NCBI GenBank assembly: GCA_021802595.1
Contig: JAJZRT010000314.1
Coordinates: forward strand, 1-5,325
Direction of reading: 5' to 3'
Length of the DNA stretch: 5,325 nucleotides
Source of the DNA: Pseudomonadota bacterium
Lineage (GTDB): Bacteria; Pseudomonadota; Gammaproteobacteria; Burkholderiales; Thiobacillaceae
Under the pieces are notes generated by a model. The model saw nothing but the letters and a program-made list of their open reading frames with translations. It did not search any database and was not told the origin of the DNA. Below are positions 1 to 5,325 of this stretch, in pieces. Each line of letters opens with the position of its first letter. The stretch's first letter is position 1. Position numbers and translations under genes: made by a program.

Positions 1-762
1 CTCTACGCGGCCGACTACACCACGCGCAAGGCCGCCTTCATGCACGATTTCAAGAAGGGTTTCATGCCGATGGCCGCGGTGATGCTGGTGGTCGGTGCGC
101 TGCTGCTGCGCGAGCCGGATTTCGGCGCCTTCGTCGTCATCATTTCCATCGCCATGGGCGTCCTGTTCCTCGGCGGACTCAACTGGAAAGTGTTCGCAGG
201 GCTGGTGGTGGTGCTGCTGGTCGGCTTTGTCCTGTTGATCCTGACCTCGCCTTACCGGCTGCAGCGCGTGCTCGGTTTCATGGACCCGTTTGCCGATCCC
301 TATGGCAAAGGCTACCAGCTTTCGCATGCGCTGATCGCCTTCGGCCGCGGCGAATGGCTGGGGCTGGGGCTGGGCGGCAGCATCGAGAAACTGTTCTACC
401 TGCCCGAGGCGCATACCGATTTCCTGATGGCCGTGATCGCCGAGGAATTCGGTTTCGTCGGCGTCGCCGTGGTGATCGCCCTGTTCGCCTGGCTGATCGT
501 CAAGGCCTTCCTCATCGGCCATCGCGCCGCCCAGCTGGAGCGCAACTTCTGCGCACTGGTCGCGCAGGGCATCGGCATCTGGATCGGCGTGCAGGCGCTC
601 ATCAACATGGGCGTGAACGTCGGCCTGTTGCCGACCAAGGGCCTCACCCTGCCCTTCCTGTCGTTCGGCGGCAGCGGCATCATCGCCAACTGCCTGGCGG
701 TCGCCCTGCTGCTGCGCATCGACTGGGAGCACCGGCAGATGATGCGGGGAAAGACGTTCTGA
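1..762 (+). CDS. ftsW: FtsW, septal peptidoglycan glycosyltransferase (SEDS family), 3' part
   Basis: FtsW is the inner-membrane SEDS glycosyltransferase that polymerises lipid II at the division septum together with its partner transpeptidase FtsI. The reading frame is open from base 1, so the gene starts upstream; 253 codons and a TGA stop are visible. Compared with E. coli FtsW (about 414 residues), roughly the first 130-160 residues are missing. Numbering from base 1, one sees a hydrophobic helix ending in REPDFG (37-42), two further membrane helices to about residue 82, the large periplasmic loop starting at SPYR (83-86) and including GYQL and FGRGE, then LPEAHTDF (134-141). Its Asp140 aligns with the catalytic Asp297 of E. 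coli FtsW. More helices follow, with the signature LPTKGLTLP (210-218) and SFGGSG (221-226), ending in a short basic cytoplasmic tail. RodA is the paralogue, but the murG neighbour and the [17 protein letters not shown] sequence favour FtsW. The C-terminus looks intact. Confidence 0.96.
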   Translation, partial: LYAADYTTRKAAFMHDFKKGFMPMAAVMLVVGALLLREPDFGAFVVIISIAMGVLFLGGLNWKVFAGLVVVLLVGFVLLILTSPYRLQRVLGFMDPFADPYGKGYQLSHALIAFGRGEWLGLGLGGSIEKLFYLPEAHTDFLMAVIAEEFGFVGVAVVIALFAWLIVKAFLIGHRAAQLERNFCALVAQGIGIWIGVQALINMGVNVGLLPTKGLTLPFLSFGGSGIIANCLAVALLLRIDWEHRQMMRGKTF

Positions 763-785
763 TGATGAACTTGAACCGCATCATC

Positions 786-824
786 CACCCCCTCCCCAAT
801 CCTCTCCCGCTTGCGGGCGAGGGG
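786..824. repeat. REP-like GC-rich palindrome in the ftsW-murG gap
   Basis: A C-rich run (788-797) leads into the inverted repeat CCTCTCCCGC (801-810) and GCGGGCGAGG (813-822), ten pairs with one mismatch and a TT centre. The form CCCTCCCC-AAT-CCTCTCCCGC-TT-GCGGG resembles the short extragenic palindromes found in many copies in proteobacterial genomes. No T-run follows, so it is not an intrinsic terminator. Only one copy is visible here, so membership in a genomic repeat family is inferred from its form. Confidence 0.55.
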
Positions 825-826
825 CC

Positions 827-847
827 GAACGTGCGCTGCGCGCGTTC
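827..847. repeat. Inverted repeat (possible stem-loop) before murG
   Basis: GAACGTGC (827-834) can pair with GCGCGTTC (840-847) across a five-base GCTGC loop, giving eight pairs with one G-U wobble. It lies directly after the REP-like palindrome and ends 18 bases before the murG ribosome binding site, so it may be part of the same element or of the murG leader. It has no T-run. In a GC-rich sequence a dyad of this size can arise by chance. Confidence 0.3.
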
Positions 848-864
848 AAGCCGATTCACGATGC

Positions 865-869
865 GGGAG
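865..869 (+). promoter_or_regulatory. Ribosome binding site of murG
   Basis: GGGAG is the only good Shine-Dalgarno match before murG. It lies 11 bases before the ATG at 881 and 5 bases before an in-frame TTG at 875. The spacing slightly favours TTG and the codon favours ATG, so the start is uncertain by two residues. Confidence 0.55.
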
Positions 870-880
870 AAAACTTGCTG

Positions 881-1972
881 ATGGCCGCGCTGAACCGCAC
901 CCTCATGGTGATGGCCGGCGGCACCGGCGGCCACGTCTACCCGGCGCTGGCGGTGGCCGATGCGCTGCGCGCGCGCGGCTGGGACGTGTTCTGGCTCGGT
1001 ACCCGCGCCGGGCTGGAAGCTCGGGTGGTACCGGCGGCCGGGATCGACATGGTGTGGGTGAGCATGGGCGGCGTGCGCGGCAAGAGCGTGCTGAAGAAGC
1101 TGCTGTTGCCAGCCACGCTGCTGCTTGCCTTCTGGCAGAGCCTGCGCGCCATCCTGCAGCGCAGGCCGGACGTGGTGCTGGGCATGGGCGGCTATACGGC
1201 TTTCCCCGGCGGCATGATGGCGAGCCTGCTCAACCGGCCGCTGGTCATCCACGAGCAGAACTCGGTCGGTGGCCTCACCAACCGCGTGCTGGCCTGTCTT
1301 GCGGACCGCGTGCTGACCGCTTTCCCGCAGGCCTTCCGCGGCGAGAAGGACAAACCGATTCCGTGCCGCCGTGTGGCGACCGAGTGGGTGGGCAATCCGG
1401 TGCGTAACGACATCGCCGCAGCGGGCCGGGAAGAACGCAGCGGTCCGCTGCGGCTGCTGGTGGTCGGTGGCAGCCTCGGCGCCCAGGCCCTGAACGAACG
1501 GGTGCCACAGGCACTGGCGCTGTTGCCCGCCGAGAAGCGTCCGCGGGTCGTCCATCAGTCCGGCCGCCAGCACCTGGAGACGCTGCGTGCGAACTATGCC
1601 GCCGCCGGTGTGGAAGCCGACGTGCGCGACTACATCGAGGACATGGCGGCAGCGTATCGCAACTGCGACTTCGCAATCTGTCGTGCCGGCGCGATGACGG
1701 TGGCCGAGCTGGCCTGCGCCGGCGTGCCGGCGGTGCTGGTGCCCTTCCCCTTTGCGGTGGACGACCACCAGACCGGCAACGCCCAGTTCCTGTCCGGAGC
1801 AGGCGCCGCCTGGCTGGTGCAACAGCAGGACCTGACAGCGGAGAAGCTGGCGGAATTGATCGGCAGCCTTGACCGCGCCACGCTGGCGACGATGTCGGCG
1901 CGTGCACGCCAGCTGGCCAAACCCGATGCGACCCGGGAGGTCGCAGATATCTGCGAGGCCCTGGCGAAATGA
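881..1972 (+). CDS. murG: MurG, UDP-GlcNAc:lipid I N-acetylglucosaminyltransferase
   Basis: MurG is a peripheral inner-membrane GT-B glycosyltransferase (family GT28). It transfers GlcNAc from UDP-GlcNAc to lipid I to form lipid II, the substrate of FtsW. The 363-residue product is close to the E. coli length (355). Visible motifs are the N-domain glycine loop GGTGGH (13-18), GMGGY (101-105), HEQN (124-127), VGNPVR (170-175), the C-domain glycine loop GGSLGA (196-201), HQSG (225-228), and the nucleotide-sugar region [10 protein letters not shown] (267-276) followed by [15 protein letters not shown]. The ATG at 881 was chosen because it gives the short leader usual before [15 protein letters not shown] at 875 and an ATG at 905 are in-frame alternatives. 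It is separated from ftsW by the only gap in the cluster and shares ATGA with murC, which suggests coupled translation. Nothing in it looks damaged. Confidence 0.97.
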   Translation: MAALNRTLMVMAGGTGGHVYPALAVADALRARGWDVFWLGTRAGLEARVVPAAGIDMVWVSMGGVRGKSVLKKLLLPATLLLAFWQSLRAILQRRPDVVLGMGGYTAFPGGMMASLLNRPLVIHEQNSVGGLTNRVLACLADRVLTAFPQAFRGEKDKPIPCRRVATEWVGNPVRNDIAAAGREERSGPLRLLVVGGSLGAQALNERVPQALALLPAEKRPRVVHQSGRQHLETLRANYAAAGVEADVRDYIEDMAAAYRNCDFAICRAGAMTVAELACAGVPAVLVPFPFAVDDHQTGNAQFLSGAGAAWLVQQQDLTAEKLAELIGSLDRATLATMSARARQLAKPDATREVADICEALAK

Positions 1973-3360
1973 AACATGCCGTCAAACACATCCATTTCGT
2001 GGGCATAGGCGGCGTCGGCATGAGCGGCATCGCCGAGGTGCTGCTCAATCTCGGCTACGCGGTGTCCGGCTCCGATCTCGCCGACAACGCGGTGACGCAG
2101 CGGCTGGCCAGTCTCGGAGCACGCATCCACCGTGGTCACGCGGCGGAAAACATTGCCGATGTCGATGCGGTGGTCACCTCGACCGCAGTGCAGGAAGACA
2201 ATCCGGAAGTCGTCGCCGCGCGCGAGAGGAAGATTCCCATCGTGCCGCGCGCGCTGATGCTGGCCGAACTGATGCGGCTGCAGCGGGGCATCGCGATCGC
2301 CGGCACCCACGGCAAGACCACCACGACCAGCCTGGTCGCCAGCATCCTCGGCGAGGCCGGCATGGACCCGACCTACGTCATCGGCGGCAAACTCACCGCC
2401 GCCGGCACCAACGCGCGGCTCGGCAAGGGCGACTTCCTGGTGGCCGAGGCCGACGAATCCGACGCCTCCTTCCTGTATCTCACGCCGGTGATCGCGATCG
2501 TCACCAACATCGACGCCGACCACATGGATACCTACGGCCATGATTTCGAGCGCCTGAAAACCGCCTTCGTCGATTTCTGCCAGCGCCTGCCCTTCTACGG
2601 CATGGCCGTGCTGTGCATCGACGATCCCCACGTGCGCGAGATCCTGCCGCGCATCACCAAGCCGATCATCACCTACGGTTTCGACGAAGCGGCGCAGGTG
2701 CGTGCGGTGAATCCGCGTTTCGAGCACGGGCAGATGCATTTCACCGTCAAGCGCGAAGGTATGGCCGATCTTGACGTGGTGTTGAACCATCCCGGCATGC
2801 ACAACGTGCTGAACGCACTGGCGGCGATTGCGGTGGCGACCGAAGTCGACGCCAACGATGCCGCCATCGTCAAGGCGCTCGCTGAATTCCATGGTGTCGG
2901 GCGGCGTTTCCAGCGCTACGGCGAGCTGCCTGCCAAGGATGGCGGGCTTTACACCCTGATCGACGACTACGGCCATCACCCGGTTGAAATGGCCGCGACG
3001 CTCGCGGCGGCCCGCGGTGCCTTCCCCGGGCGGCGGCTGGTGCTGGTATTTCAGCCGCACCGCTTTACGCGCACCCGCGACTGCTTCGAGGATTTCGTGA
3101 AGGTGCTGTCGGAAACCGACGTGCTGGTGCTGACCGAGGTCTATCCCGCCGGCGAGGCGCCCATCGTGGCGGCGGATGGCCGCGCGCTGGCGCGGGCCGT
3201 GCGCGTTGCCGGCAAGGTCGAGCCGGTGTTCGTGGAAAACATTGCCGACGTGCCGGCCGCGGTGCGCGACCTCGCGCAGTCGGGCGACGTCGTGCTGGTG
3301 ATGGGCGCCGGCAGCATCGGCCAGGTGGCACCGGCCCTGGGAGGGCAGCATGCGGCATGA
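1969..3360 (+). CDS. murC: MurC, UDP-N-acetylmuramate--L-alanine ligase
   Basis: MurC is the cytoplasmic ATP-dependent ligase that adds L-alanine to UDP-MurNAc, the first step of stem peptide assembly and the step after MurB. The product has 463 residues, within the family range (E. coli 491). Domain 1 starts with the UDP-binding loop [10 protein letters not shown] (12-21) and GSD (34-36). The central ATPase domain has the P-loop GTHGKTTT (112-119, Lys116), EADESD (160-165) and TNIDADHMD (179-187). [10 protein letters not shown] (274-283) precedes the C-terminal domain, which has GVGRRFQR (309-316), DDYGHHP (332-338) and FQPHRFTRT (361-369). GVGRRF and YGHHP separate MurC from MurD, MurE and MurF; Mpl is more distant and not expected here. 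The ATG overlaps the murG stop as ATGA. GAGG (1955-1958) lies ten bases upstream, a modest site, so coupling to murG is likely. Confidence 0.97.
   Translation: MKHAVKHIHFVGIGGVGMSGIAEVLLNLGYAVSGSDLADNAVTQRLASLGARIHRGHAAENIADVDAVVTSTAVQEDNPEVVAARERKIPIVPRALMLAELMRLQRGIAIAGTHGKTTTTSLVASILGEAGMDPTYVIGGKLTAAGTNARLGKGDFLVAEADESDASFLYLTPVIAIVTNIDADHMDTYGHDFERLKTAFVDFCQRLPFYGMAVLCIDDPHVREILPRITKPIITYGFDEAAQVRAVNPRFEHGQMHFTVKREGMADLDVVLNHPGMHNVLNALAAIAVATEVDANDAAIVKALAEFHGVGRRFQRYGELPAKDGGLYTLIDDYGHHPVEMAATLAAARGAFPGRRLVLVFQPHRFTRTRDCFEDFVKVLSETDVLVLTEVYPAGEAPIVAADGRALARAVRVAGKVEPVFVENIADVPAAVRDLAQSGDVVLVMGAGSIGQVAPALGGQHAA
3339..3344 (+). promoter_or_regulatory. Ribosome binding site of murB, inside murC
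   Basis: GGGAGG lies five bases before the ATG at 3350, within the last codons of murC. This strong site decides the murB start in favour of 3350 over the later in-frame ATG at 3368. Confidence 0.75.
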
Positions 3361-4324
3361 CTATCGCATGAGCGAGGTCGACATGACCGGCGGGAGCGCC
3401 CCGGTGCTGCGCGGGCGTTTCCTCTACAACGAGCCGATGAAGAAACATGTGTCGTGGCGCGCAGGCGGCGCCGCGCAACGCGTCTACATTCCGGCCGACC
3501 TCGAAGACCTGACCTGGCTGATCCGCTCGGTCCCTGCCCGCGAGGATATCCACATGGTGGGCCTGGGCAGCAATCTGCTGGTGCGCGACGGTGGCGTCGC
3601 CGGAGTGGTGATCCTGTTGCATGGCGTCCTGAGAAAGCTGGCCATCGAAAGCCGTACGCATGGATTGCCTGCTGCGCCGGCGGATGTCGACACCGTCCTG
3701 GTGTATGCCCAGGCAGGCGTCGCCGCGCCCAAGCTGGCGCGTTTTGCCGCCAATCACGATCTCGTCGGCGGCGAATTCTGGGCGGGCATCCCCGGCACCA
3801 TCGGCGGTGCCATTGCCATGAACGCCGGCTGCTACGGCAGCGAAACCTGGGACAAGCTGGTGCAGGTGCAGACCCTGGATCGCGACGGCCAGCTGAACGA
3901 GCGTCCGCCGGAGGAATACGTAACGGGCTACCGGCATGTCGCGCTGAAGCTGCCGCACCAGGAATGGTTCATCGGCGGCTGGTTCCGTCTGGCGCGGGGC
4001 GATGGCGTGGCCTCCCGCGAAACGATCAAGGCGCTGCTGAAGAAACGCATTGCCTCACAGCCGCTGAACCTGCCCAACGCCGGTTCGGTGTTCCGCAATC
4101 CGCCTGGGGACTACGCGGCGCGCCTGATCGAGGCCTGCGGTCTCAAGGGTTTCCGGATAGGCGGCGCGCAGGTCTCGACCAGGCATGCCAACTTCATCGT
4201 CAACGTGGACCATGCCACGGCGACCGACATCGAGCGCCTGATCGAGCATGTGGAAGACAGCGTGGAGGCGCGCACCAACGTGCGGCTGATCCGCGAAGTC
4301 CGGATTATTGGAGAACGTCAGTGA
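3350..4324 (+). CDS. murB: MurB, UDP-N-acetylenolpyruvoylglucosamine reductase
   Basis: MurB is the cytoplasmic FAD enzyme that uses NADPH to reduce UDP-GlcNAc-enolpyruvate to UDP-MurNAc, the substrate of MurC. The product has 324 residues. The FAD domain shows SWRAGG near residue 36, [12 protein letters not shown] (71-82) and [15 protein letters not shown] (146-160). The substrate domain shows GYRH with Arg195, GSVFRNP with the proton-donor Ser246, and EVRI with Glu316. By motif these match Arg159, Ser229 and Glu325 of E. coli MurB, so the active site looks complete. The layout, with [17 protein letters not shown] and CGLKG, is that of type II MurB rather than the E. coli type I. A short stretch around residues 101-114 ([14 protein letters not shown]) looks like a loop longer than usual. 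The gene overlaps the murC end by 11 bases and has a strong ribosome binding site. Confidence 0.96.
   Translation: MRHDYRMSEVDMTGGSAPVLRGRFLYNEPMKKHVSWRAGGAAQRVYIPADLEDLTWLIRSVPAREDIHMVGLGSNLLVRDGGVAGVVILLHGVLRKLAIESRTHGLPAAPADVDTVLVYAQAGVAAPKLARFAANHDLVGGEFWAGIPGTIGGAIAMNAGCYGSETWDKLVQVQTLDRDGQLNERPPEEYVTGYRHVALKLPHQEWFIGGWFRLARGDGVASRETIKALLKKRIASQPLNLPNAGSVFRNPPGDYAARLIEACGLKGFRIGGAQVSTRHANFIVNVDHATATDIERLIEHVEDSVEARTNVRLIREVRIIGERQ
4310..4313 (+). promoter_or_regulatory. Ribosome binding site of ddl, inside murB
   Basis: GGAG, within TTGGAGAA near the end of murB, lies seven bases before the GTG at 4321. This spacing supports GTG as the ddl start; no other usable in-frame start exists before the conserved core. 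Confidence 0.7.
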
Positions 4325-5307
4325 GCAGCGTTGTTGAATCGGCGAAGAAATTTGCCCCGCAAGGGGACTCCGATTTTCTACGGGCTGAAGCCCGTGAAAA
4401 GTCGTATGGCAAGGTCGCCGTGATGCTGGGCGGCACCTCGGCCGAGCGGCCGGTGTCGCTCAACAGCGGCGCGGCGGTGCTGGCCGCGCTGACCCGGCAG
4501 GGCATCGATGCGCACGCATTCGATCCGGCGAACCGCAACCTCGGCGACCTCATCACCGGCGCGTTCGACCGGGTCTTCATCGCCCTGCACGGACGCTACG
4601 GCGAGGACGGCTGCATGCAGGGCGCGCTCGAACTGCTGGGCATCCCGTACACCGGCAGCGGCGTGATGGCCTCGGCCCTCGGCATGGACAAGTGGCGCAC
4701 CAAGCTGCTGTGGCGCGCTGCGGGCCTGCCGACGGCCGACTGGGACATCCTCACCGCCGCCAGCGATTTTGCCGCGGTGGAAAAGAGGCTCGGCCTGCCG
4801 ATTTTCGTGAAGCCGGCACGCGAAGGTTCCAGTATCGGCATGAGCAAGGTGACCGATCCCGGCACGCTGCGGGCTGCATACGAGGCGGCGGCCGAACATG
4901 ACACGCTGGTGCTGGCGGAAAAATTCATCGATGGCGCCGAGTTCACCGTCGGCATCCTCGGTGATGCCGCGCTGCCGCTGATCCGGCTGGAGCCCGCCAA
5001 GGACAGGGCGTTCTACGACTTCGAGGCGAAATACCTGCGCAACGACACCCAGTATCACTGCCCCGCAGGGCTGCCAGAGGCACAGGAAATGGCGCTCAGG
5101 CAGCTGGCGCTGGAGGCCTTCCGCCTGATTGGCGGCCGCGGCTGGGGACGCGTGGACGTGATGCTCGACAGCCTCGGCAATCCCTACCTGCTGGAAGTGA
5201 ACACCTCGCCCGGCATGACCGACCACAGCCTGGTGCCGATGGCCGCGCGCGTCGCGGGGCTGGATTTCGACGCCCTGTGCCTGAAGATCCTGGAGCAGAC
5301 GCTGTGA
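4321..5307 (+). CDS. ddl: Ddl, D-alanine--D-alanine ligase
   Basis: Ddl is the cytoplasmic ATP-grasp ligase that joins two D-alanines; MurF then adds the dipeptide to the UDP-MurNAc tripeptide. The product has 328 residues, against 306 in E. coli DdlB. Visible motifs are [15 protein letters not shown] with Glu42 (E. coli Glu15), [12 protein letters not shown] (90-101), [21 protein letters not shown] with Lys164 and Ser170 (E. coli Lys144, Ser150), the omega loop FYDFEAKY with Lys237 and Tyr238 (E. coli Lys215, Tyr216), and the metal ligands Asp279, Glu292 and Asn294 in RVDVML and [11 protein letters not shown]. Tyr238 predicts a normal D-Ala-D-Ala product rather than the D-Ala-D-Lac type. The GTG start overlaps the murB stop as GTGA; the next in-frame starts (GTG 4420, ATG 4423) would cut the first strand. 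The resulting leader before KVAVMLGG is about 27 residues longer than in DdlB, and part of it is encoded by palindromes (4355-4395). Confidence 0.96.
   Translation: MSSVVESAKKFAPQGDSDFLRAEAREKSYGKVAVMLGGTSAERPVSLNSGAAVLAALTRQGIDAHAFDPANRNLGDLITGAFDRVFIALHGRYGEDGCMQGALELLGIPYTGSGVMASALGMDKWRTKLLWRAAGLPTADWDILTAASDFAAVEKRLGLPIFVKPAREGSSIGMSKVTDPGTLRAAYEAAAEHDTLVLAEKFIDGAEFTVGILGDAALPLIRLEPAKDRAFYDFEAKYLRNDTQYHCPAGLPEAQEMALRQLALEAFRLIGGRGWGRVDVMLDSLGNPYLLEVNTSPGMTDHSLVPMAARVAGLDFDALCLKILEQTL
4355..4366. repeat. Hairpin with GCAA loop inside the ddl leader
   Basis: CCCC (4355-4358) and GGGG (4363-4366) flank GCAA, a GNRA-type tetraloop, 34 bases downstream of the first base of the ddl start. It lies inside coding sequence and could affect early ddl translation, or be part of a longer repeat with the palindrome at 4380-4395. 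Confidence 0.35.
4380..4395. repeat. Perfect palindrome inside the 5' end of ddl, REP-like
   Basis: ACGGGCT (4380-4386) and AGCCCGT (4389-4395) form a perfect seven-base inverted repeat around GA; as RNA, six pairs closed by a UGAA loop. Further symmetry is seen outside it, GACT...TTTTC on the left (4366-4378) against GAAAAGTC on the right (4396-4403). It is translated as part of the non-conserved Ddl leader (RAEAR). The form recalls short mobile palindromes, but a repeat family cannot be shown from one copy. Confidence 0.5.
5292..5295 (+). promoter_or_regulatory. Ribosome binding site of the gene after ddl
   Basis: GGAG (within TGGAG) lies eight bases before a GTG at 5304 that overlaps the ddl stop. 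It supports a coding start there, in the same style as the murB-ddl junction. Confidence 0.5.
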
Positions 5308-5325
5308 CGTCTCCGGAACTCGCCG
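5304..5325 (+). CDS. ftsQ: Probable start of ftsQ, cut by the window end
   Basis: A GTG at 5304 overlaps the ddl stop as GTGA, has GGAG eight bases upstream, and opens a frame (VTSPELA) that runs off the window. In proteobacterial dcw clusters the gene after ddl is normally ftsQ, which encodes the single-pass divisome protein that binds FtsB and FtsL. Only seven codons are visible, so identity rests on gene order and not on sequence; a later start beyond the window is possible. Confidence 0.5.

Larger units (their letters stand above)
762..881 (+). other. 39-codon ORF bridging ftsW and murG, probably not a real gene
   Basis: An ATG at 762 overlaps the ftsW stop as TGATG, and the frame ends at a TGA (879-881) that overlaps the preferred murG ATG, again as TGATG. 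The peptide begins [20 protein letters not shown] and has no membrane segment or recognisable domain. Its [12 protein letters not shown] section is what a REP-like palindrome (786-824) reads as when translated; such peptides are common spurious predictions in repeat-rich genomes. A purine stretch GGGGAAAG (746-753) lies about 8-12 bases upstream, so some translation is possible. If translated, its likely value would be to carry ribosomes from ftsW to murG rather than to make a functional peptide. The layout is directly visible; the role is inference. Confidence 0.2.

Noticed and set aside
801..847. Rho-independent terminator between ftsW and murG
   Set aside because: Stems are GC-rich but no T-run follows either of them, and termination here would silence the downstream essential genes.
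680..1822. 380-codon open frame on the - strand opposite the ftsW end and murG
   Set aside because: Shadow of murG: Gln/His/Arg-rich, no domain, and it crosses the repeat-like gap.
1630..3351. 573-codon open frame on the - strand opposite murG and murC
   Set aside because: It lies wholly antisense to murC, which has complete family motifs. Its His/Gly/Arg/Val-rich composition with no domain is typical of antisense frames in GC-rich genes.
3454..4320. Open frame upstream of and in phase with ddl, suggesting a much longer Ddl
   Set aside because: It overlaps murB in another frame and reads as Arg/Ala/Gly-rich nonsense. The GTG at 4321, with its ribosome binding site and GTGA junction, is the natural start.
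4441..4458. Proline after the AER motif of Ddl (AERPVS instead of AEREVS) as a sign of altered function
   Set aside because: The catalytic Glu42 and the following Ser are kept, and the substituted position is not a known catalytic residue. Ordinary variation is the simpler reading.
4378..5226. 282-codon open frame on the - strand opposite ddl
   Set aside because: Antisense to a complete Ddl with all catalytic residues. No domain is recognisable, and the length is explained by high GC content.

Overview
The window is a GC-rich stretch of a bacterial division and cell wall (dcw) cluster, all on the + strand: 3' end of ftsW, then murG, murC, murB, ddl, and the first few codons of what is probably ftsQ. 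The order, with murB between murC and ddl, and the character of the proteins (type II-like MurB, MurC and Ddl close to proteobacterial forms) suggest a Gram-negative proteobacterium. A betaproteobacterium is my best guess and a gammaproteobacterium is possible. This is inferred from protein character and gene order, not from a database search.

Layout: 1-762 encodes the C-terminal half of FtsW. Positions 763-880 are the only real intergenic gap. It holds a REP-like palindrome with flanking weaker dyads, and a 39-codon ORF that spans the gap exactly. From 881 to the end, genes are packed with overlaps: murG/murC share ATGA, murC/murB overlap by 11 bases, and murB/ddl and ddl/ftsQ each share GTGA. 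The start of ddl contains two hairpin-forming palindromes inside the coding sequence, which give an unusually long N-terminal leader on the enzyme.

The genes form one pathway. MurC adds L-Ala to UDP-MurNAc, the product of MurB. Ddl makes the D-Ala-D-Ala dipeptide used by MurF. MurG adds GlcNAc to lipid I to make lipid II. FtsW polymerises lipid II at the septum, and FtsQ belongs to the divisome that controls it. No tRNA, rRNA, CRISPR array, insertion sequence or intrinsic terminator was seen, and no convincing promoter. I found no new biological system. The points worth a second look are the two repeat-like elements: one in the ftsW-murG gap and one inside the 5' end of ddl.
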